The position numbers and the translations under genes are program-made. Shown here in pieces: positions 1 through 9,697 of a DNA stretch of 64,000 nt. The notes under the pieces were generated by a model. The model did not search any database. It worked only from the letters and a program-made list of their open reading frames with translations, and was not told the DNA's origin. Within the stretch, counting starts at the first letter, position 1. Each line of letters begins with the position of its first letter. Source of the DNA: Listeria_A hofi (GTDB lineage Bacteria > Bacillota > Bacilli > Lactobacillales > Listeriaceae); the NCBI RefSeq assembly GCF_963575615.1, contig NZ_CAUYTL010000002.1:62001-126000 (forward strand), read 5' to 3'.

Positions 1-116
1 CGATGGAAAAAACAATCGCTGCCAAAACGGTTACTTACGACTTTGCACGTTTAATGGACGGTGCGACAGAAGTAAAATGTTCCGAGTTTGCAGATGCATT
101 GATTCGCAATTTTTAA
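1..116 (+). CDS. citC: Isocitrate dehydrogenase, C-terminal end (partial)
   Basis: The last 37 codons of a gene that begins outside the window are visible, ending with TAA. The tail (MEKTIAAKTVTYDFARLMDG, then a segment ending ADALIRNF) matches my recollection of the C-terminus of NADP-dependent isocitrate dehydrogenase, which oxidises isocitrate to 2-oxoglutarate in the cytosol. Position directly before polA agrees with the citC-polA order in Listeria. The catalytic part is not in view, so the call rests on this tail and on synteny. Confidence 0.75.
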   Translation, partial: MEKTIAAKTVTYDFARLMDGATEVKCSEFADALIRNF

Positions 117-127
117 TTTAAGACAAG

Positions 128-186
128 ACCGTGTTTTGAAATAGGAGTGAGCTTCTGACCCCTATTTTGAAACATGGTTTTTTTAT
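128..186 (+). terminator. Intrinsic terminator after citC
   Basis: A near-perfect inverted repeat of about 18 bp (left arm beginning ACCGTGTTT, right arm ending AAACATGGT) is followed by a run of T. It separates citC from the polA unit. Confidence 0.85.
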
Positions 187-218
187 GCGTGCGAATAAAG
201 GCGTAATAAGTGTTTCTA

Positions 219-227
219 TGGTAAAAT
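219..227 (+). promoter_or_regulatory. Candidate extended -10 promoter for polA
   Basis: TGGTAAAAT is an extended -10 element (TG-N-TAAAAT) 38 bp before the polA start. No good -35 is seen, as often with extended -10 promoters. Confidence 0.4.
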
Positions 228-264
228 GGACATAATCAGCGTTAAATTTTGAGGAGGAATCCCT

Positions 265-2892
265 GTGAATAAAATCGTACTAATTGATGGAAATAGTATT
301 GCGAATCGTGCTTTCTACGCATTGCCACTTTTGAGTAATGATAAAGGTGTCTATACGAATGCGGTGTATGGCTTTGCAATGATGATAATGAATGTGCTGG
401 AAAAGGAGCAGCCAAATCATGTATTGGTGGCTTTTGATGCGGGAAAAACGACTTTTAGACATAGCCAGTTTAAGGAGTATAAGGGCGGACGCCAAAAAAC
501 GCCTAGTGAGTTATCTGAGCAGTTTCCATTCATTCGGGAGTTATTGGATGCTTATTCGATTCCACGCTACGAACTGCCGAACTATGAGGCGGACGATATC
601 ATTGGCACAGTAACAAAACACGCCGAAAAAGATGGTTTAGAGGTCGTTGTTATAACGGGAGATCGCGATTTAACACAACTTGCAAGTGACAAAACAACGG
701 TGTATATTACTAAAAAAGGCATCACTGATATGGAGCAAAATACGCCAACTAGTTTAAAAGAAAAATATAATCTCGCCCCTGAGCAAATTATTGATATGAA
801 AGGCTTGATGGGTGATGCTTCAGATAATATTCCGGGAATTCCTGGCGTTGGCGAAAAGACTGCGCTGAAACTACTACATCAATTTGGAACAGTAGAGGAA
901 GTATTAGCTAACGCTGATCAAATTTCTGGTAAGAAGCTACAGGAAAAAGTGATAGATAATAAGGAATCTGCAATTATGAGTAAAGAATTGGCGACAATTA
1001 ACACGGATTCGCCACTAGAAATCAAAGTTTCTGATTTGAAATATAACGGGTATGATACGGAAAAAGTTGTGCCATTGCTAAAAGAACTCGGTTTTGCGAC
1101 GCTTTTGAAAAATATTCAAGGGGAGTCTAGTGAACCGGAAAAAGAGATGGAAGCTATTACTTTTGAAATGGTAGACGAGATTACGACTGCACATTTAAGC
1201 GATAAAGCTGCGATTTATGTCGAGTTGGATAACGATAACTACCACACGGCGCCTTTTATTGGAATTACTTTTCATTCGGAAGCGGGGACATTTTTTGCCA
1301 ATGCAGATGTACTAGCAAAGTCACCAGAACTGAAATCGTGGCTAGAAAACCCGAAGAAAGAAAAAGTTGTATATGATGCAAAGAAAACGATTGTTGGATT
1401 CTCCAAATTTGATATAGCGGTTGATGGCATCGAATTTGACATTATGCTAGCGTCCTATTTGCTCAATCCATCTGATACAATTGACGATTTTGCGAGTGTA
1501 GCAGTCAGTCACGATTTCGATGCGGTGAAAACCGATGAGCTTGTCTACGGAAAAGGGGCTAAACGAGCGATTCCAGAAGAAGCCATCGTAGCAGAGCATT
1601 TAGCACGAAAAGTAGTTGCAGTTTCTGAATTAGAAAGAAAGATGCGTACAGAACTCGAAAATAATGAGCAGTTAGGCTTGTTTGAAGACCTTGAGTTGCC
1701 GCTTTCTAAAGTGCTTGCGAAAATGGAAATGTATGGCGTTAAAGTTGATACCGCACGTTTAGAAGATATGAAAGTGGAGCTTGCAGGACGACTAAGTGAG
1801 TTGGAGAAAACGATTCACGAATATGCAGGTTCTGAGTTTAACATTAATTCACCGAAGCAATTAGGGGTTGTTTTATTTGAAAATCTAGGATTACCAGCTG
1901 AAAAGAAGACTAAAACGGGCTATTCCACATCCGCGGACGTCCTTGAGAAACTCGCAGGTTCACATCCAATTATTGAAAGTATCTTAATGTACCGCCAACT
2001 TGGTAAACTCCAATCAACTTATATCGAAGGTTTGCTAAAAGTGACACATCAAGATACGCAAAAAGTGTACACGCGCTTCAATCAAACTTTGGCACAAACT
2101 GGGCGTCTTAGTTCCGTTGACCCAAACCTGCAAAACATCCCAATTCGCCTTGAAGAAGGACGTAAAATCCGCCAAGTCTTTGTTCCGTCAGAGCCAGATT
2201 GGAAGATTTTTTCAGCCGATTACTCACAAGTTGAATTACGTGTTTTGGCTCATATTTCGGAGGATGAGAACTTGCAATATGCGTTCAAACACGACTATGA
2301 TATCCACACAAAAACAGCGATGGACGTTTTTCATGTGGAGCAGGATGAAGTGGACTCGTTGATGCGCCGCCAAGCCAAAGCAGTTAATTTTGGTATCGTA
2401 TACGGCATTAGTGATTACGGTCTATCTCAAAATCTGGGTATTACGCGAAAAGAAGCACGCGATTTTATCGATCGTTATTTCGTGAGTTATCCTGCAGTGA
2501 AGGAATATATGGAAAACATTGTGCGCTCTGCAAAAGAGAAAGGCTATGTGGAGACCATTTTACATCGCCGTCGTTACATTCCAGAAATCACAAGTCGAAA
2601 TTTCAACGTTCGCGGATTTGCTGAAAGAACAGCGATGAATACACCAATTCAAGGAAGTGCCGCCGATATTATCAAAAAAGCGATGATTCTCATGAATGAC
2701 CGTTTGATTTCAGAAAAACTAGAAGCGCGTCTTCTGCTCCAAGTGCACGATGAGCTTATTTTTGAAGCACCTGAAAGCGAAATCGCGAAACTCGAGGAAA
2801 TCGTTCCGGATGTAATGGAGAATGCGGTTGAACTTTCCGTGCCACTCAAAGTGGATAGTTCTTTTGGCGACACATGGTACGATGCTAAATAA
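265..2892 (+). CDS. polA: DNA polymerase I
   Basis: An 875-aa family A polymerase for Okazaki-fragment maturation and gap filling. The N-terminal 5' nuclease domain (about 1-290) has the acidic GDRDLTQL segment near residue 132 and a helix-hairpin-helix around 178-200. A middle 3'-5' exonuclease-like domain (about 300-460) is degenerate: where active enzymes have an Asp-x-Glu pair this one has VELDND, so proofreading is probably lost, as known for Bacillus-type Pol I. The polymerase domain carries motif A (DYSQVELR, near 652), motif B (RRQAKAVNFGIVYG, near 700) and motif C (QVHDE, near 826). The start is GTG at 265, with GAGGAGG 7 bp upstream. It heads a unit with mutM and coaE. Confidence 0.98.
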   Translation: MNKIVLIDGNSIANRAFYALPLLSNDKGVYTNAVYGFAMMIMNVLEKEQPNHVLVAFDAGKTTFRHSQFKEYKGGRQKTPSELSEQFPFIRELLDAYSIPRYELPNYEADDIIGTVTKHAEKDGLEVVVITGDRDLTQLASDKTTVYITKKGITDMEQNTPTSLKEKYNLAPEQIIDMKGLMGDASDNIPGIPGVGEKTALKLLHQFGTVEEVLANADQISGKKLQEKVIDNKESAIMSKELATINTDSPLEIKVSDLKYNGYDTEKVVPLLKELGFATLLKNIQGESSEPEKEMEAITFEMVDEITTAHLSDKAAIYVELDNDNYHTAPFIGITFHSEAGTFFANADVLAKSPELKSWLENPKKEKVVYDAKKTIVGFSKFDIAVDGIEFDIMLASYLLNPSDTIDDFASVAVSHDFDAVKTDELVYGKGAKRAIPEEAIVAEHLARKVVAVSELERKMRTELENNEQLGLFEDLELPLSKVLAKMEMYGVKVDTARLEDMKVELAGRLSELEKTIHEYAGSEFNINSPKQLGVVLFENLGLPAEKKTKTGYSTSADVLEKLAGSHPIIESILMYRQLGKLQSTYIEGLLKVTHQDTQKVYTRFNQTLAQTGRLSSVDPNLQNIPIRLEEGRKIRQVFVPSEPDWKIFSADYSQVELRVLAHISEDENLQYAFKHDYDIHTKTAMDVFHVEQDEVDSLMRRQAKAVNFGIVYGISDYGLSQNLGITRKEARDFIDRYFVSYPAVKEYMENIVRSAKEKGYVETILHRRRYIPEITSRNFNVRGFAERTAMNTPIQGSAADIIKKAMILMNDRLISEKLEARLLLQVHDELIFEAPESEIAKLEEIVPDVMENAVELSVPLKVDSSFGDTWYDAK

Positions 2893-2913
2893 CATAAGTA
2901 AGGGGTTAAAATC

Positions 2914-3735
2914 ATGCCAGAATTACCAGAAGTAGAAAATGTTCGTGCAACACTCGCCGAACTTGTGATAGGTAAAGAAATAGATCAAGTGATTATCGGT
3001 GCTCCAAAAATGATTGTTGGGATGCCTGCTGAGCAATTTGTAGGAAATATGATTGGACAAAAGATTGAAGCTGTTCGCCGCCGTGGTAAATTTTTGCTTA
3101 TAGATACGACAGATGGCACGCTTTTATCGCATCTGCGAATGGAAGGGAAATATCGTCTCAATAATGCGACAGATCCAGTAGACAAACATACACATGTGAC
3201 GTTTCATTTCACAGACGATACCGAATTGCGCTATCTTGATGTTCGTAAATTTGGCACGATGGAACTCGTCTTAAAAGGCCAAGAAGAGCTTACAAAATCG
3301 ATTCAAAAGTTGGGCCCAGAACCGCTTTCTTCAGACTTTGAAAAAAGTATCTTTGCGGCTAAACTAAAAAAAACCGGACGCGCTGTCAAAACTGTATTAC
3401 TAGATCAAAGTCTTGTTGCAGGTATTGGCAATATTTATGCAGACGAAATTTGTTTTCAGGCAAAAGTGCTTCCGGAACGCCCAGCAAATACGCTTAAACC
3501 AGCAGAAATCACAAGGCTTTATGAAAGTACAAAAACAATCATGGCAGAAGCAGTTGCACTCGGCGGCTCCACTATCCGCACATATGTGAACTCACAAGGA
3601 AAGATTGGCGGTTACCAAGATAAACTTCAAGTATATGGAGAAAAAGGAAATCCATGCCCTGTGTGTGGCACGCCGATTGTGAAAATCAAACTGAACGGCA
3701 GGGGTACGCACTTTTGCCCGAAATGCCAGAAGTAG
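2914..3735 (+). CDS. mutM: Formamidopyrimidine-DNA glycosylase
   Basis: A 273-aa Fpg/MutM enzyme that excises oxidised purines such as 8-oxoguanine and nicks the abasic site. After Met removal the protein begins PELPEVE, giving the catalytic N-terminal proline and the adjacent glutamate. The RRRGKF segment near residue 55 holds the conserved lysine. The C-terminus is a four-cysteine zinc finger (CPVC near 248, CPKC near 268). It follows polA by 21 bp with an AAGGGG ribosome site, so the two repair genes are probably co-transcribed. Confidence 0.97.
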   Translation: MPELPEVENVRATLAELVIGKEIDQVIIGAPKMIVGMPAEQFVGNMIGQKIEAVRRRGKFLLIDTTDGTLLSHLRMEGKYRLNNATDPVDKHTHVTFHFTDDTELRYLDVRKFGTMELVLKGQEELTKSIQKLGPEPLSSDFEKSIFAAKLKKTGRAVKTVLLDQSLVAGIGNIYADEICFQAKVLPERPANTLKPAEITRLYESTKTIMAEAVALGGSTIRTYVNSQGKIGGYQDKLQVYGEKGNPCPVCGTPIVKIKLNGRGTHFCPKCQK

Positions 3736-3744
3736 GTGGCGAAA

Positions 3745-4341
3745 ATGGCTTATATTATCGGTTTAACAGGTGGAATCGCGAGCGGAAAAAGTACAGTTAG
3801 TAGGATGTTTCACGAGGCTGGTTTTCCGATCGTCGATGCAGATATTGCGGCAAGAAAAGTTGTTGAAAAAGGTACAGAAGGAGCGCGCCAACTCCGAGCT
3901 ATTTTTGGTGTAGAAATTTTTCAAGAGGACGGGGAACTCAATCGGCAGAAATTGGGAGGAATTATTTTTCATGATTCTGAAAAGCGTGAGGCTCTGAATG
4001 CTGTTGTACACCCGCTTGTGAGGCAATGGATGTTGAGCGAGCGTGACCGGTTGATAGCGAGTGGTCATGCGGTAATCGTTTTCGATATCCCACTTTTGAT
4101 AGAAAGCAAGTTGCAAGAAATGGTAGACACAATCATCGTAGTTTATGTGGATGCAAAAACGCAATTGGAACGATTGATGGAACGAAACAATTTTTCAAAA
4201 AATGAAGCCAAAGCCAGAATTGCGAGTCAAATGCCGTTAATGGATAAAATTAGCTACGCGGATATCGTGATCGATAATTCGCATACGTTAGACGAGACGA
4301 AACAACAAGTAAACGAATTAATCCAGACCTTTTTAAAGTAG
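3745..4341 (+). CDS. coaE: Dephospho-CoA kinase
   Basis: Last step of coenzyme A synthesis: phosphorylates the 3'-hydroxyl of dephospho-CoA with ATP. The 198-aa protein starts with the P-loop GGIASGKST near residues 8-16 and has the family segment DIPLLIES in the middle. An in-frame GTG at 3736, directly after the mutM stop, would add three residues, but AGGTGG at 3734-3739 is placed correctly for ATG 3745, and Listeria homologues start there in my recollection. It is tightly packed behind mutM, so it belongs to the polA-mutM-coaE unit. Confidence 0.95.
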   Translation: MAYIIGLTGGIASGKSTVSRMFHEAGFPIVDADIAARKVVEKGTEGARQLRAIFGVEIFQEDGELNRQKLGGIIFHDSEKREALNAVVHPLVRQWMLSERDRLIASGHAVIVFDIPLLIESKLQEMVDTIIVVYVDAKTQLERLMERNNFSKNEAKARIASQMPLMDKISYADIVIDNSHTLDETKQQVNELIQTFLK

Positions 4342-4360
4342 AAGCATAGGCGTCAGTCAT

Positions 4361-4368
4361 GGTATACT
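4361..4368 (+). promoter_or_regulatory. Candidate extended -10 for nrdR
   Basis: GGTATACT preceded by T at 4360 gives TGGTATACT, an extended -10, 38 bp before the nrdR start. No convincing -35 is visible. Confidence 0.35.
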
Positions 4369-4405
4369 GGTAAAAAGTAATAACATAAAATAGGAGTGGA
4401 TGACA

Positions 4406-4870
4406 ATGAAATGTCCATCTTGTAAAGGTAATAGCTCGCGCGTTGTGGATTCAAGACCTGCGGATGATGGAAATTCCATTCGGCGTCGCAGAGAATGTGA
4501 ATCGTGTGGTTTTCGCTTCACAACATTCGAAAAAGTCGAGGAAAGTCCACTAATTGTCGTCAAAAAAGATGGCGTGCGTGAAGAATTTGCTAGAGAGAAA
4601 ATATTGCGCGGACTCATTCGAGCTTGTGAAAAACGACCAGTTTCCGTGGAACAGTTAGAAGATGTGGTAAATGCGGTTGAGCGTGAACTTCGTAGCATCG
4701 GTGAAAGTGAAGTATCCTCCCATTTGATTGGTGAAAAATTAATGGATAAATTAGCTGTCTTAGATGAGGTTGCTTACGTGCGTTTTGCCTCCGTATATCG
4801 CCAATTCAAAGATATCAGCGTTTTTGTAGAAGAGCTCAAAGATTTAATGAATAAGACAAAACAGGAGTAA
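4406..4870 (+). CDS. nrdR: Transcriptional repressor NrdR
   Basis: A 154-aa zinc-ribbon plus ATP-cone regulator; the family represses ribonucleotide reductase genes at NrdR boxes in response to dATP/ATP. The N-terminal ribbon has cysteine pairs CPSC at residues 3-6 and CESC near 31-34, followed by the ATP-cone (IVVKKDGVREEF onward). ATG 4400 is two codons upstream, but AGGAG at 4392-4396 is spaced better for 4406 (MKCPSC), the usual family N-terminus. It is followed by dnaB after 15 bp, the arrangement known in Bacillus and Listeria. Confidence 0.96.
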   Translation: MKCPSCKGNSSRVVDSRPADDGNSIRRRRECESCGFRFTTFEKVEESPLIVVKKDGVREEFAREKILRGLIRACEKRPVSVEQLEDVVNAVERELRSIGESEVSSHLIGEKLMDKLAVLDEVAYVRFASVYRQFKDISVFVEELKDLMNKTKQE

Positions 4871-4885
4871 GAAAGGTGAAGTAGA

Positions 4886-6265
4886 GTGGCAGAATTTTGG
4901 ATGGAGTTACAGCCGGTCGATAGCTACGAAGTGAAAGCGAATGGCGTGTTATCAGAAAAGGACCGCAAGATTATGACTTTTTTATATCAGCCATTAATGG
5001 GCGCGGAATGTTTGGCTCTCTACGACACGCTTGTCACAGAGGTAGAAGAAAATCGCCTTTGGTCGGAGAATCATAGCCATACGCAACTATTAAATTTACT
5101 TGGCATTGGTTTATCTAGTCTTTTCCAAGCGCGATTGAAGCTCGAAGGACTCGGTTTGCTGCGTAGTTTCGTACGAACGACAGGTGAATCCCGGCATTAC
5201 ATATATGAAATGGCAGCACCACTTTCTCCAGAACAATTTTTTTCCGACGGACTTCTAAATATTTATTTATATAGTAAAATCGGCAACGCACAGTACCAGC
5301 GATTGCGCCGCTTTTTTTCTGATGAGCCAATGCTAGAGAACGGTTTTGATGAAGTGACGCGCTCGTTTCAAGACGTATTTGAGACGTTTAGCGGGAGTGA
5401 ATTGCCAATTAGTACAGTTGAAAATGGCGAACCGATGGGGCGGGCGACATCTCGAGGTGTGACACTGGATGATAAGGGGTTTGATTTTGCGGTGATGTTG
5501 CAAAGTTTATCGCCAACCATGTTATCGCGAAATGCAGTTACAGAAGAAGTGCGTGCCTGTATTCTGAAATTACACGCGATTTATGCTGTAGAAGAGCTTG
5601 ATATGGTACATTATTTATATCGCTCGGTGCAAGCGGATGGTTCGCTAGATTTGGATTATTTACGAAAAATTGTGCGAGATGGTTACCAATTACAGAATAA
5701 TCGATTGCCGGAACTGAGGGCGAAAACGGAAACAAAACTTGTTCCCAAACAGGACCTGGAGTATGGCAAAGGTGCATCTATCGAGGAACACGCGAAATAT
5801 TTAGAGGGATTAACACCATACCAACTTTTAATTAACATTAGTAATGGTGCTGTGCCTGCGGAAACTGATCTTAAAGTTATTGATGAGGTGATGACGACTC
5901 AGGATTTGTCTTCGTCAGTAATGAATGTTTTGATTGAGTATGTTTTATTACAATCAGAAGGAAAAATTGCTAAGAACTATATGCTAACAATTGCAGCACA
6001 CTGGAAGAGGAAAAATATTCAGACTGCGCTGGAAGCGATGAACCTTGCGAGGTATGAACATGAAAAATATCAGAAACTAAAAGATAAAAGAGAGGTTAAA
6101 AAAGCATCTGGAAATAACAGGAGCAAAGTTGTGAAAAAAGAAAATTTGCCAGATTGGTTCGATAAGAAAGATGGGGACTATAGTGAAAAGCCATTAAGTA
6201 ATCAAGAACAAGAAGAACTTGAGCGCAAAGTAGCAGAGGCTAAAAAGCGATTAAACAAGAAGTAG
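4886..6265 (+). CDS. dnaB: Replication initiation and membrane attachment protein DnaB
   Basis: A 459-aa protein of the Firmicutes DnaB family (not the DnaB helicase). With DnaD and DnaI it loads the replicative helicase at oriC and at restart sites. Recognition rests on length, overall sequence character, and position directly before dnaI. The C-terminal third is lysine-rich, with a DnaD/DnaB-like segment (YMLTIAAHWKRKNIQT near 365-380) and a charged tail. The start is GTG at 4886 behind AAAGGTGA. dnaI follows immediately. Confidence 0.93.
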   Translation: MAEFWMELQPVDSYEVKANGVLSEKDRKIMTFLYQPLMGAECLALYDTLVTEVEENRLWSENHSHTQLLNLLGIGLSSLFQARLKLEGLGLLRSFVRTTGESRHYIYEMAAPLSPEQFFSDGLLNIYLYSKIGNAQYQRLRRFFSDEPMLENGFDEVTRSFQDVFETFSGSELPISTVENGEPMGRATSRGVTLDDKGFDFAVMLQSLSPTMLSRNAVTEEVRACILKLHAIYAVEELDMVHYLYRSVQADGSLDLDYLRKIVRDGYQLQNNRLPELRAKTETKLVPKQDLEYGKGASIEEHAKYLEGLTPYQLLINISNGAVPAETDLKVIDEVMTTQDLSSSVMNVLIEYVLLQSEGKIAKNYMLTIAAHWKRKNIQTALEAMNLARYEHEKYQKLKDKREVKKASGNNRSKVVKKENLPDWFDKKDGDYSEKPLSNQEQEELERKVAEAKKRLNKK

Positions 6266-6274
6266 GTGAGAATA

Positions 6275-7201
6275 ATGGATAAAATTGAGCAAACATTAGG
6301 TCAGCTTTTTAAAGGGCGCGATTTTGAAAAAGAATATGAGATGTTAAAACAAAAAGTTCTTTCATATCCTCCAATCATATCTTTTCTGAATGAGAATAAA
6401 GAATTATTGAACGAACAAACCGTTAATCAAAACCTCTCTAAATTATATGAATTTATGCTAGAACACAAAAAAAATCAAAACAAAGAAGAGACATTAATGC
6501 CAGGATATGCCCCAAAACTTAGTTTAGAAGGTAGCTATATAAGTGTAGTTTATTATGCTACAGAAGAAAAAAAGCAGGCAGATCGTAAAAAGGCCTTTGA
6601 AAAAAGGATTCGTTCGCTATATATGCCAAAGCAGATATTAGAAGCTAATTTAAATGATTTCGATCTAGACAATGCTTCGAGGAATGCAGCTTTTATTGCT
6701 GCTGAAGAATTTTTGAGTGCCTATAAAGATTCAAAATCAGTAAAAATGTTAAAAGGACTATATATTCATGGCGAATTTGGAACTGGGAAATCCTATTTAC
6801 TAGGAGCGATTGCCAAAAATCTTGCAGAATTTGGGGTTACCTCGACGCTAGTATATTTGCCTGAATTTATGCGTGAAATTAAGCAATCTATAGCTGACAA
6901 CACTGTGGGTGATAAGATTCAATTCGCCAAAGAGACCGATATATTAATGTTAGATGACATTGGTGCAGAATCAATGACAGCTTGGACACGAGATGAAGTT
7001 CTAGGAGCAATTTTGCAATTTAGGATGCAAGAGGAATTACCAACTTTCTTTTCTTCTAACTTTAGTATGGATTATTTAGAAACGGAATTAATGTTTACTA
7101 AAAATGGAAGTGAAGAGCGGATGAAAGCTCGTCGTCTTATGGAAAGGGTCAGATACTTATCCAAAGAAGTAGAATTGAATGGTAGAAATCGTCGACATTA
7201 A
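6275..7201 (+). CDS. dnaI: Primosomal protein DnaI, helicase loader
   Basis: A 308-aa AAA+ ATPase that delivers the replicative helicase to DNA together with DnaB. The N-terminal 130 residues form the helicase-binding region. Walker A GEFGTGKS lies near 166 and Walker B LMLDDIG near 224, typical of the DnaC/DnaI group. An in-frame GTG at 6266 abuts the dnaB stop, but it overlaps the AGGTGAG ribosome site, which serves ATG 6275. It is translationally linked to dnaB. A strong thrS promoter and leader follow. Confidence 0.95.
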   Translation: MDKIEQTLGQLFKGRDFEKEYEMLKQKVLSYPPIISFLNENKELLNEQTVNQNLSKLYEFMLEHKKNQNKEETLMPGYAPKLSLEGSYISVVYYATEEKKQADRKKAFEKRIRSLYMPKQILEANLNDFDLDNASRNAAFIAAEEFLSAYKDSKSVKMLKGLYIHGEFGTGKSYLLGAIAKNLAEFGVTSTLVYLPEFMREIKQSIADNTVGDKIQFAKETDILMLDDIGAESMTAWTRDEVLGAILQFRMQEELPTFFSSNFSMDYLETELMFTKNGSEERMKARRLMERVRYLSKEVELNGRNRRH

Positions 7202-7300
7202 ATATTCATTTGTATATTAGGTGTTATAGTTGCACTCACGAATAGCGACTAAATGATTAGTTATCGCAGTGATAAGCCTTATTATTTTTCAGGGTAAAGC

Positions 7301-7329
7301 TTGACATTTCGTTCAATCCGATTTATTAT
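7301..7329 (+). promoter_or_regulatory. Sigma-A promoter of thrS
   Basis: TTGACA (7301-7306), a 17-bp spacer and TATTAT (7324-7329). It lies about 345 bp before the thrS start, giving a long T-box leader. Confidence 0.85.
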
Positions 7330-7335
7330 ACAGGT

Positions 7336-7604
7336 AATGATGAAACAAGTATTGATAAGGACAACATTTTATTAACGTCTGATTCACAGAGAAGGAGGTA
7401 TTGCTGAGATCCTCCTAATTAGCCAATAAAGTGACCCCCTTTGAACTTTTCATTCGAAATCAAGTTGTCTTTGAGAGTAGTTTGAGACGGAGCACACCGT
7501 TAACTGTGACAAGAGAAGAATTTTTCGGAATTCTTGAATCTTGGGTGGAACCACGTGTTGAAAGACTCGTCCCTTGCACAAGCTTGGGATGGGTCTTTTT
7601 TTGT
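7336..7604 (+). promoter_or_regulatory. T-box leader of thrS
   Basis: The leader has the T-box arrangement: a long stem I region, the conserved GGGTGGAACCACG motif (about 7543-7556) that pairs with the uncharged tRNA acceptor end, then a terminator hairpin (AAGACTCGTCCC with GGGATGGGTCTT, 7562-7597) and a T run. Uncharged tRNA-Thr is expected to favour the antiterminator and raise thrS expression. I could not place the specifier codon with confidence; an ACC at about 7433 is a candidate. This leader accounts for most of the 473-bp gap between dnaI and thrS. Confidence 0.92.
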
Positions 7605-7675
7605 TCCCTAAAAGTTAGAATGTGCGTATAAAAGTCCGCGTTTCGTCTAAAAATTTGAAGAAGGAGTCGAAGAAA

Positions 7676-9598
7676 ATGAGAATTACATTTCCAGATGGTG
7701 CAGTAAAAGAATTTGAGGCTGGCGTTTCTACAGCAGATATCGCAGCATCTATTAGCCCAGGCCTTAAGAAAAAGGCGTTAGCAGGTAAAGTGAACGGAAC
7801 ATTGGTTGACCTAGTGACACCGATTCTTGAGGATTCAAAAATCGAAATCGTGACTCCAGATCATGAAGATGCGCTACAAATTTTGCGACATAGTTCGGCT
7901 CACTTGCTGGCTCAAGCACTTAAACGTTTGTATCCAGGTATTACTTTCGGAGTAGGCCCAGCAATCGATTCAGGTTTCTACTATGATGTTGATACAGAAG
8001 TAGCGATCAGTGAAGAAACTTTCCCAGCAATCGAAAAAGAAATGCAGAATATCATTCGTGAAAATTTACCGATTACGCGCGAAGAAGTTTCTCGTGAAGA
8101 AGCTATCAAACGTTTCAAAGCAATCGGCGATAATTATAAGTTAGAGCTTATTGAAGCAATTCCAGCAGATGAAACAGTTACTATCTATACACAAGGCGAA
8201 TTTTTTGACTTATGTCGTGGCGTCCATGTTCCATCTACTGGTAAAATTCAAGTGTTCCAATTGCTAAGTGTAGCCGGAGCTTACTGGCGTGGCGATAGTA
8301 ATAACAAGATGTTACAGCGTATATACGGTACTGCCTTTTTCGATAAAAACGGCTTGAAAGAATTTTTACGTATGCAACAAGAGGCGAAAGAGCGCGATCA
8401 TCGCAAATTGGGTAAAGAGCTCGAGTTATTTGCAAACAGCCAAGAAGTTGGTCAAGGGTTACCGCTATGGCTTCCAAAAGGTGCAACAATCCGTCGCGTT
8501 ATCGAACGTTACATCGTTGACAAAGAGGAGCGTCTAGGATATAACCATGTGTATACTCCAATCATGGCGAATGTGGAGCTTTACAAAACAAGCGGTCACT
8601 GGGATCACTATCATGAAGATATGTTCCCAACAATGAAAATGGATAACGAAGAACTCGTACTGCGACCAATGAACTGCCCGCATCACATGATGATTTATAA
8701 AAACGATATTCATAGTTATCGCGAATTACCAATCCGTATTGCGGAACTTGGCATGATGCACCGTTATGAAATGAGTGGTGCGCTATCTGGCCTTCAACGC
8801 GTTCGTGGGATGACACTAAATGATGCGCACGTATTTGTTCGCCCAGACCAAATACAAGATGAATTCAAACGCGTAGTTGAGCTAATTTTAGCTGTATATA
8901 AAGATTTTGCCATCACAGATTACAGTTTCCGCCTAAGCTATCGTGATCCAGAAAACACTGAGAAATATTTCGATGACGATGCTATGTGGGAAAAAGCGCA
9001 AGGTATGTTAAAAGATGCAATGGATGACATGAACTTAGAATACTATGAAGCAGATGGTGAAGCAGCATTTTATGGTCCAAAGCTTGATGTTATGGTCAAA
9101 ACTGCGATTGGCAAAGATGAAACATTGTCTACTGTTCAACTCGATTTCCTACTTCCAGAACGCTTTGACCTAACTTACATTGGCGAAGACGGCGAAAAAC
9201 ACCGTCCAGTCGTTATTCACCGTGGTGTCGTATCCACAATGGAACGTTTCGTAGCTTACCTGATTGAAGAATATAAAGGTGCATTCCCAACATGGTTAGC
9301 TCCAATTCAAATGGAAATTATCCCAGTCAGCGTCGATGCACATATGGATTACAGCAAAGCGCTTAAAGACAAGCTCATGTATGCTGGTTTCCGTGTAGAG
9401 GTAGACGAGCGCAATGAAAAACTAGGATACAAGATACGTGAAGCCCAAACAAAGAAAATTCCGTATGCACTTGTTATTGGAGATCAAGAAGTAGAAAGCA
9501 ACGCAGTCAATGTACGTAAATATGGTGAGAAAGACTCAGAGAATTTACCACTAGATGAATTCATCGCACGCGTACAAGCAGAAGTATCACAATTATAA
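7676..9598 (+). CDS. thrS: Threonyl-tRNA synthetase
   Basis: A 640-aa class II aminoacyl-tRNA synthetase charging tRNA-Thr. Domains in order: N-terminal TGS (about 1-64), the second additional/editing domain with HSSAHLLAQA near 75-85, the catalytic core with RPMNCPHH (zinc-binding Cys near 334) and HRGVVSTMERF (motif 3), and the C-terminal anticodon-binding domain. A GTG at 7622 could add 18 residues, but AAGGAG at 7661-7666 supports ATG 7676 and gives the family length. It is transcribed alone between a T-box leader and a terminator. Confidence 0.98.
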   Translation: MRITFPDGAVKEFEAGVSTADIAASISPGLKKKALAGKVNGTLVDLVTPILEDSKIEIVTPDHEDALQILRHSSAHLLAQALKRLYPGITFGVGPAIDSGFYYDVDTEVAISEETFPAIEKEMQNIIRENLPITREEVSREEAIKRFKAIGDNYKLELIEAIPADETVTIYTQGEFFDLCRGVHVPSTGKIQVFQLLSVAGAYWRGDSNNKMLQRIYGTAFFDKNGLKEFLRMQQEAKERDHRKLGKELELFANSQEVGQGLPLWLPKGATIRRVIERYIVDKEERLGYNHVYTPIMANVELYKTSGHWDHYHEDMFPTMKMDNEELVLRPMNCPHHMMIYKNDIHSYRELPIRIAELGMMHRYEMSGALSGLQRVRGMTLNDAHVFVRPDQIQDEFKRVVELILAVYKDFAITDYSFRLSYRDPENTEKYFDDDAMWEKAQGMLKDAMDDMNLEYYEADGEAAFYGPKLDVMVKTAIGKDETLSTVQLDFLLPERFDLTYIGEDGEKHRPVVIHRGVVSTMERFVAYLIEEYKGAFPTWLAPIQMEIIPVSVDAHMDYSKALKDKLMYAGFRVEVDERNEKLGYKIREAQTKKIPYALVIGDQEVESNAVNVRKYGEKDSENLPLDEFIARVQAEVSQL

Positions 9599-9603
9599 TT
9601 TCT

Positions 9604-9642
9604 AAGCAAGGTTCTCCCGTCGATGGAGAGCCTTTTTGCTTA
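9604..9642 (+). terminator. Terminator after thrS
   Basis: GGTTCTCC and GGAGAGCC arms with a 7-nt loop, then a T tract. An outer AAGCAA/TTGCTT pair extends the stem. Confidence 0.85.
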
Positions 9643-9697
9643 ATTGACGTAATTCCGTTATACTTAAAAAAGATCATTTTAGATAAAGGTGGAAATT

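Noticed and set aside
1717..1760. Possible active proofreading exonuclease in PolA
   Set aside because: The acidic pair expected in the exonuclease domain (about residues 320-325) is not conserved; no evidence for activity.
7431..7631. 66-codon frame in the thrS leader
   Set aside because: It spans the T-box motif and terminator; the RNA structure explains the sequence.
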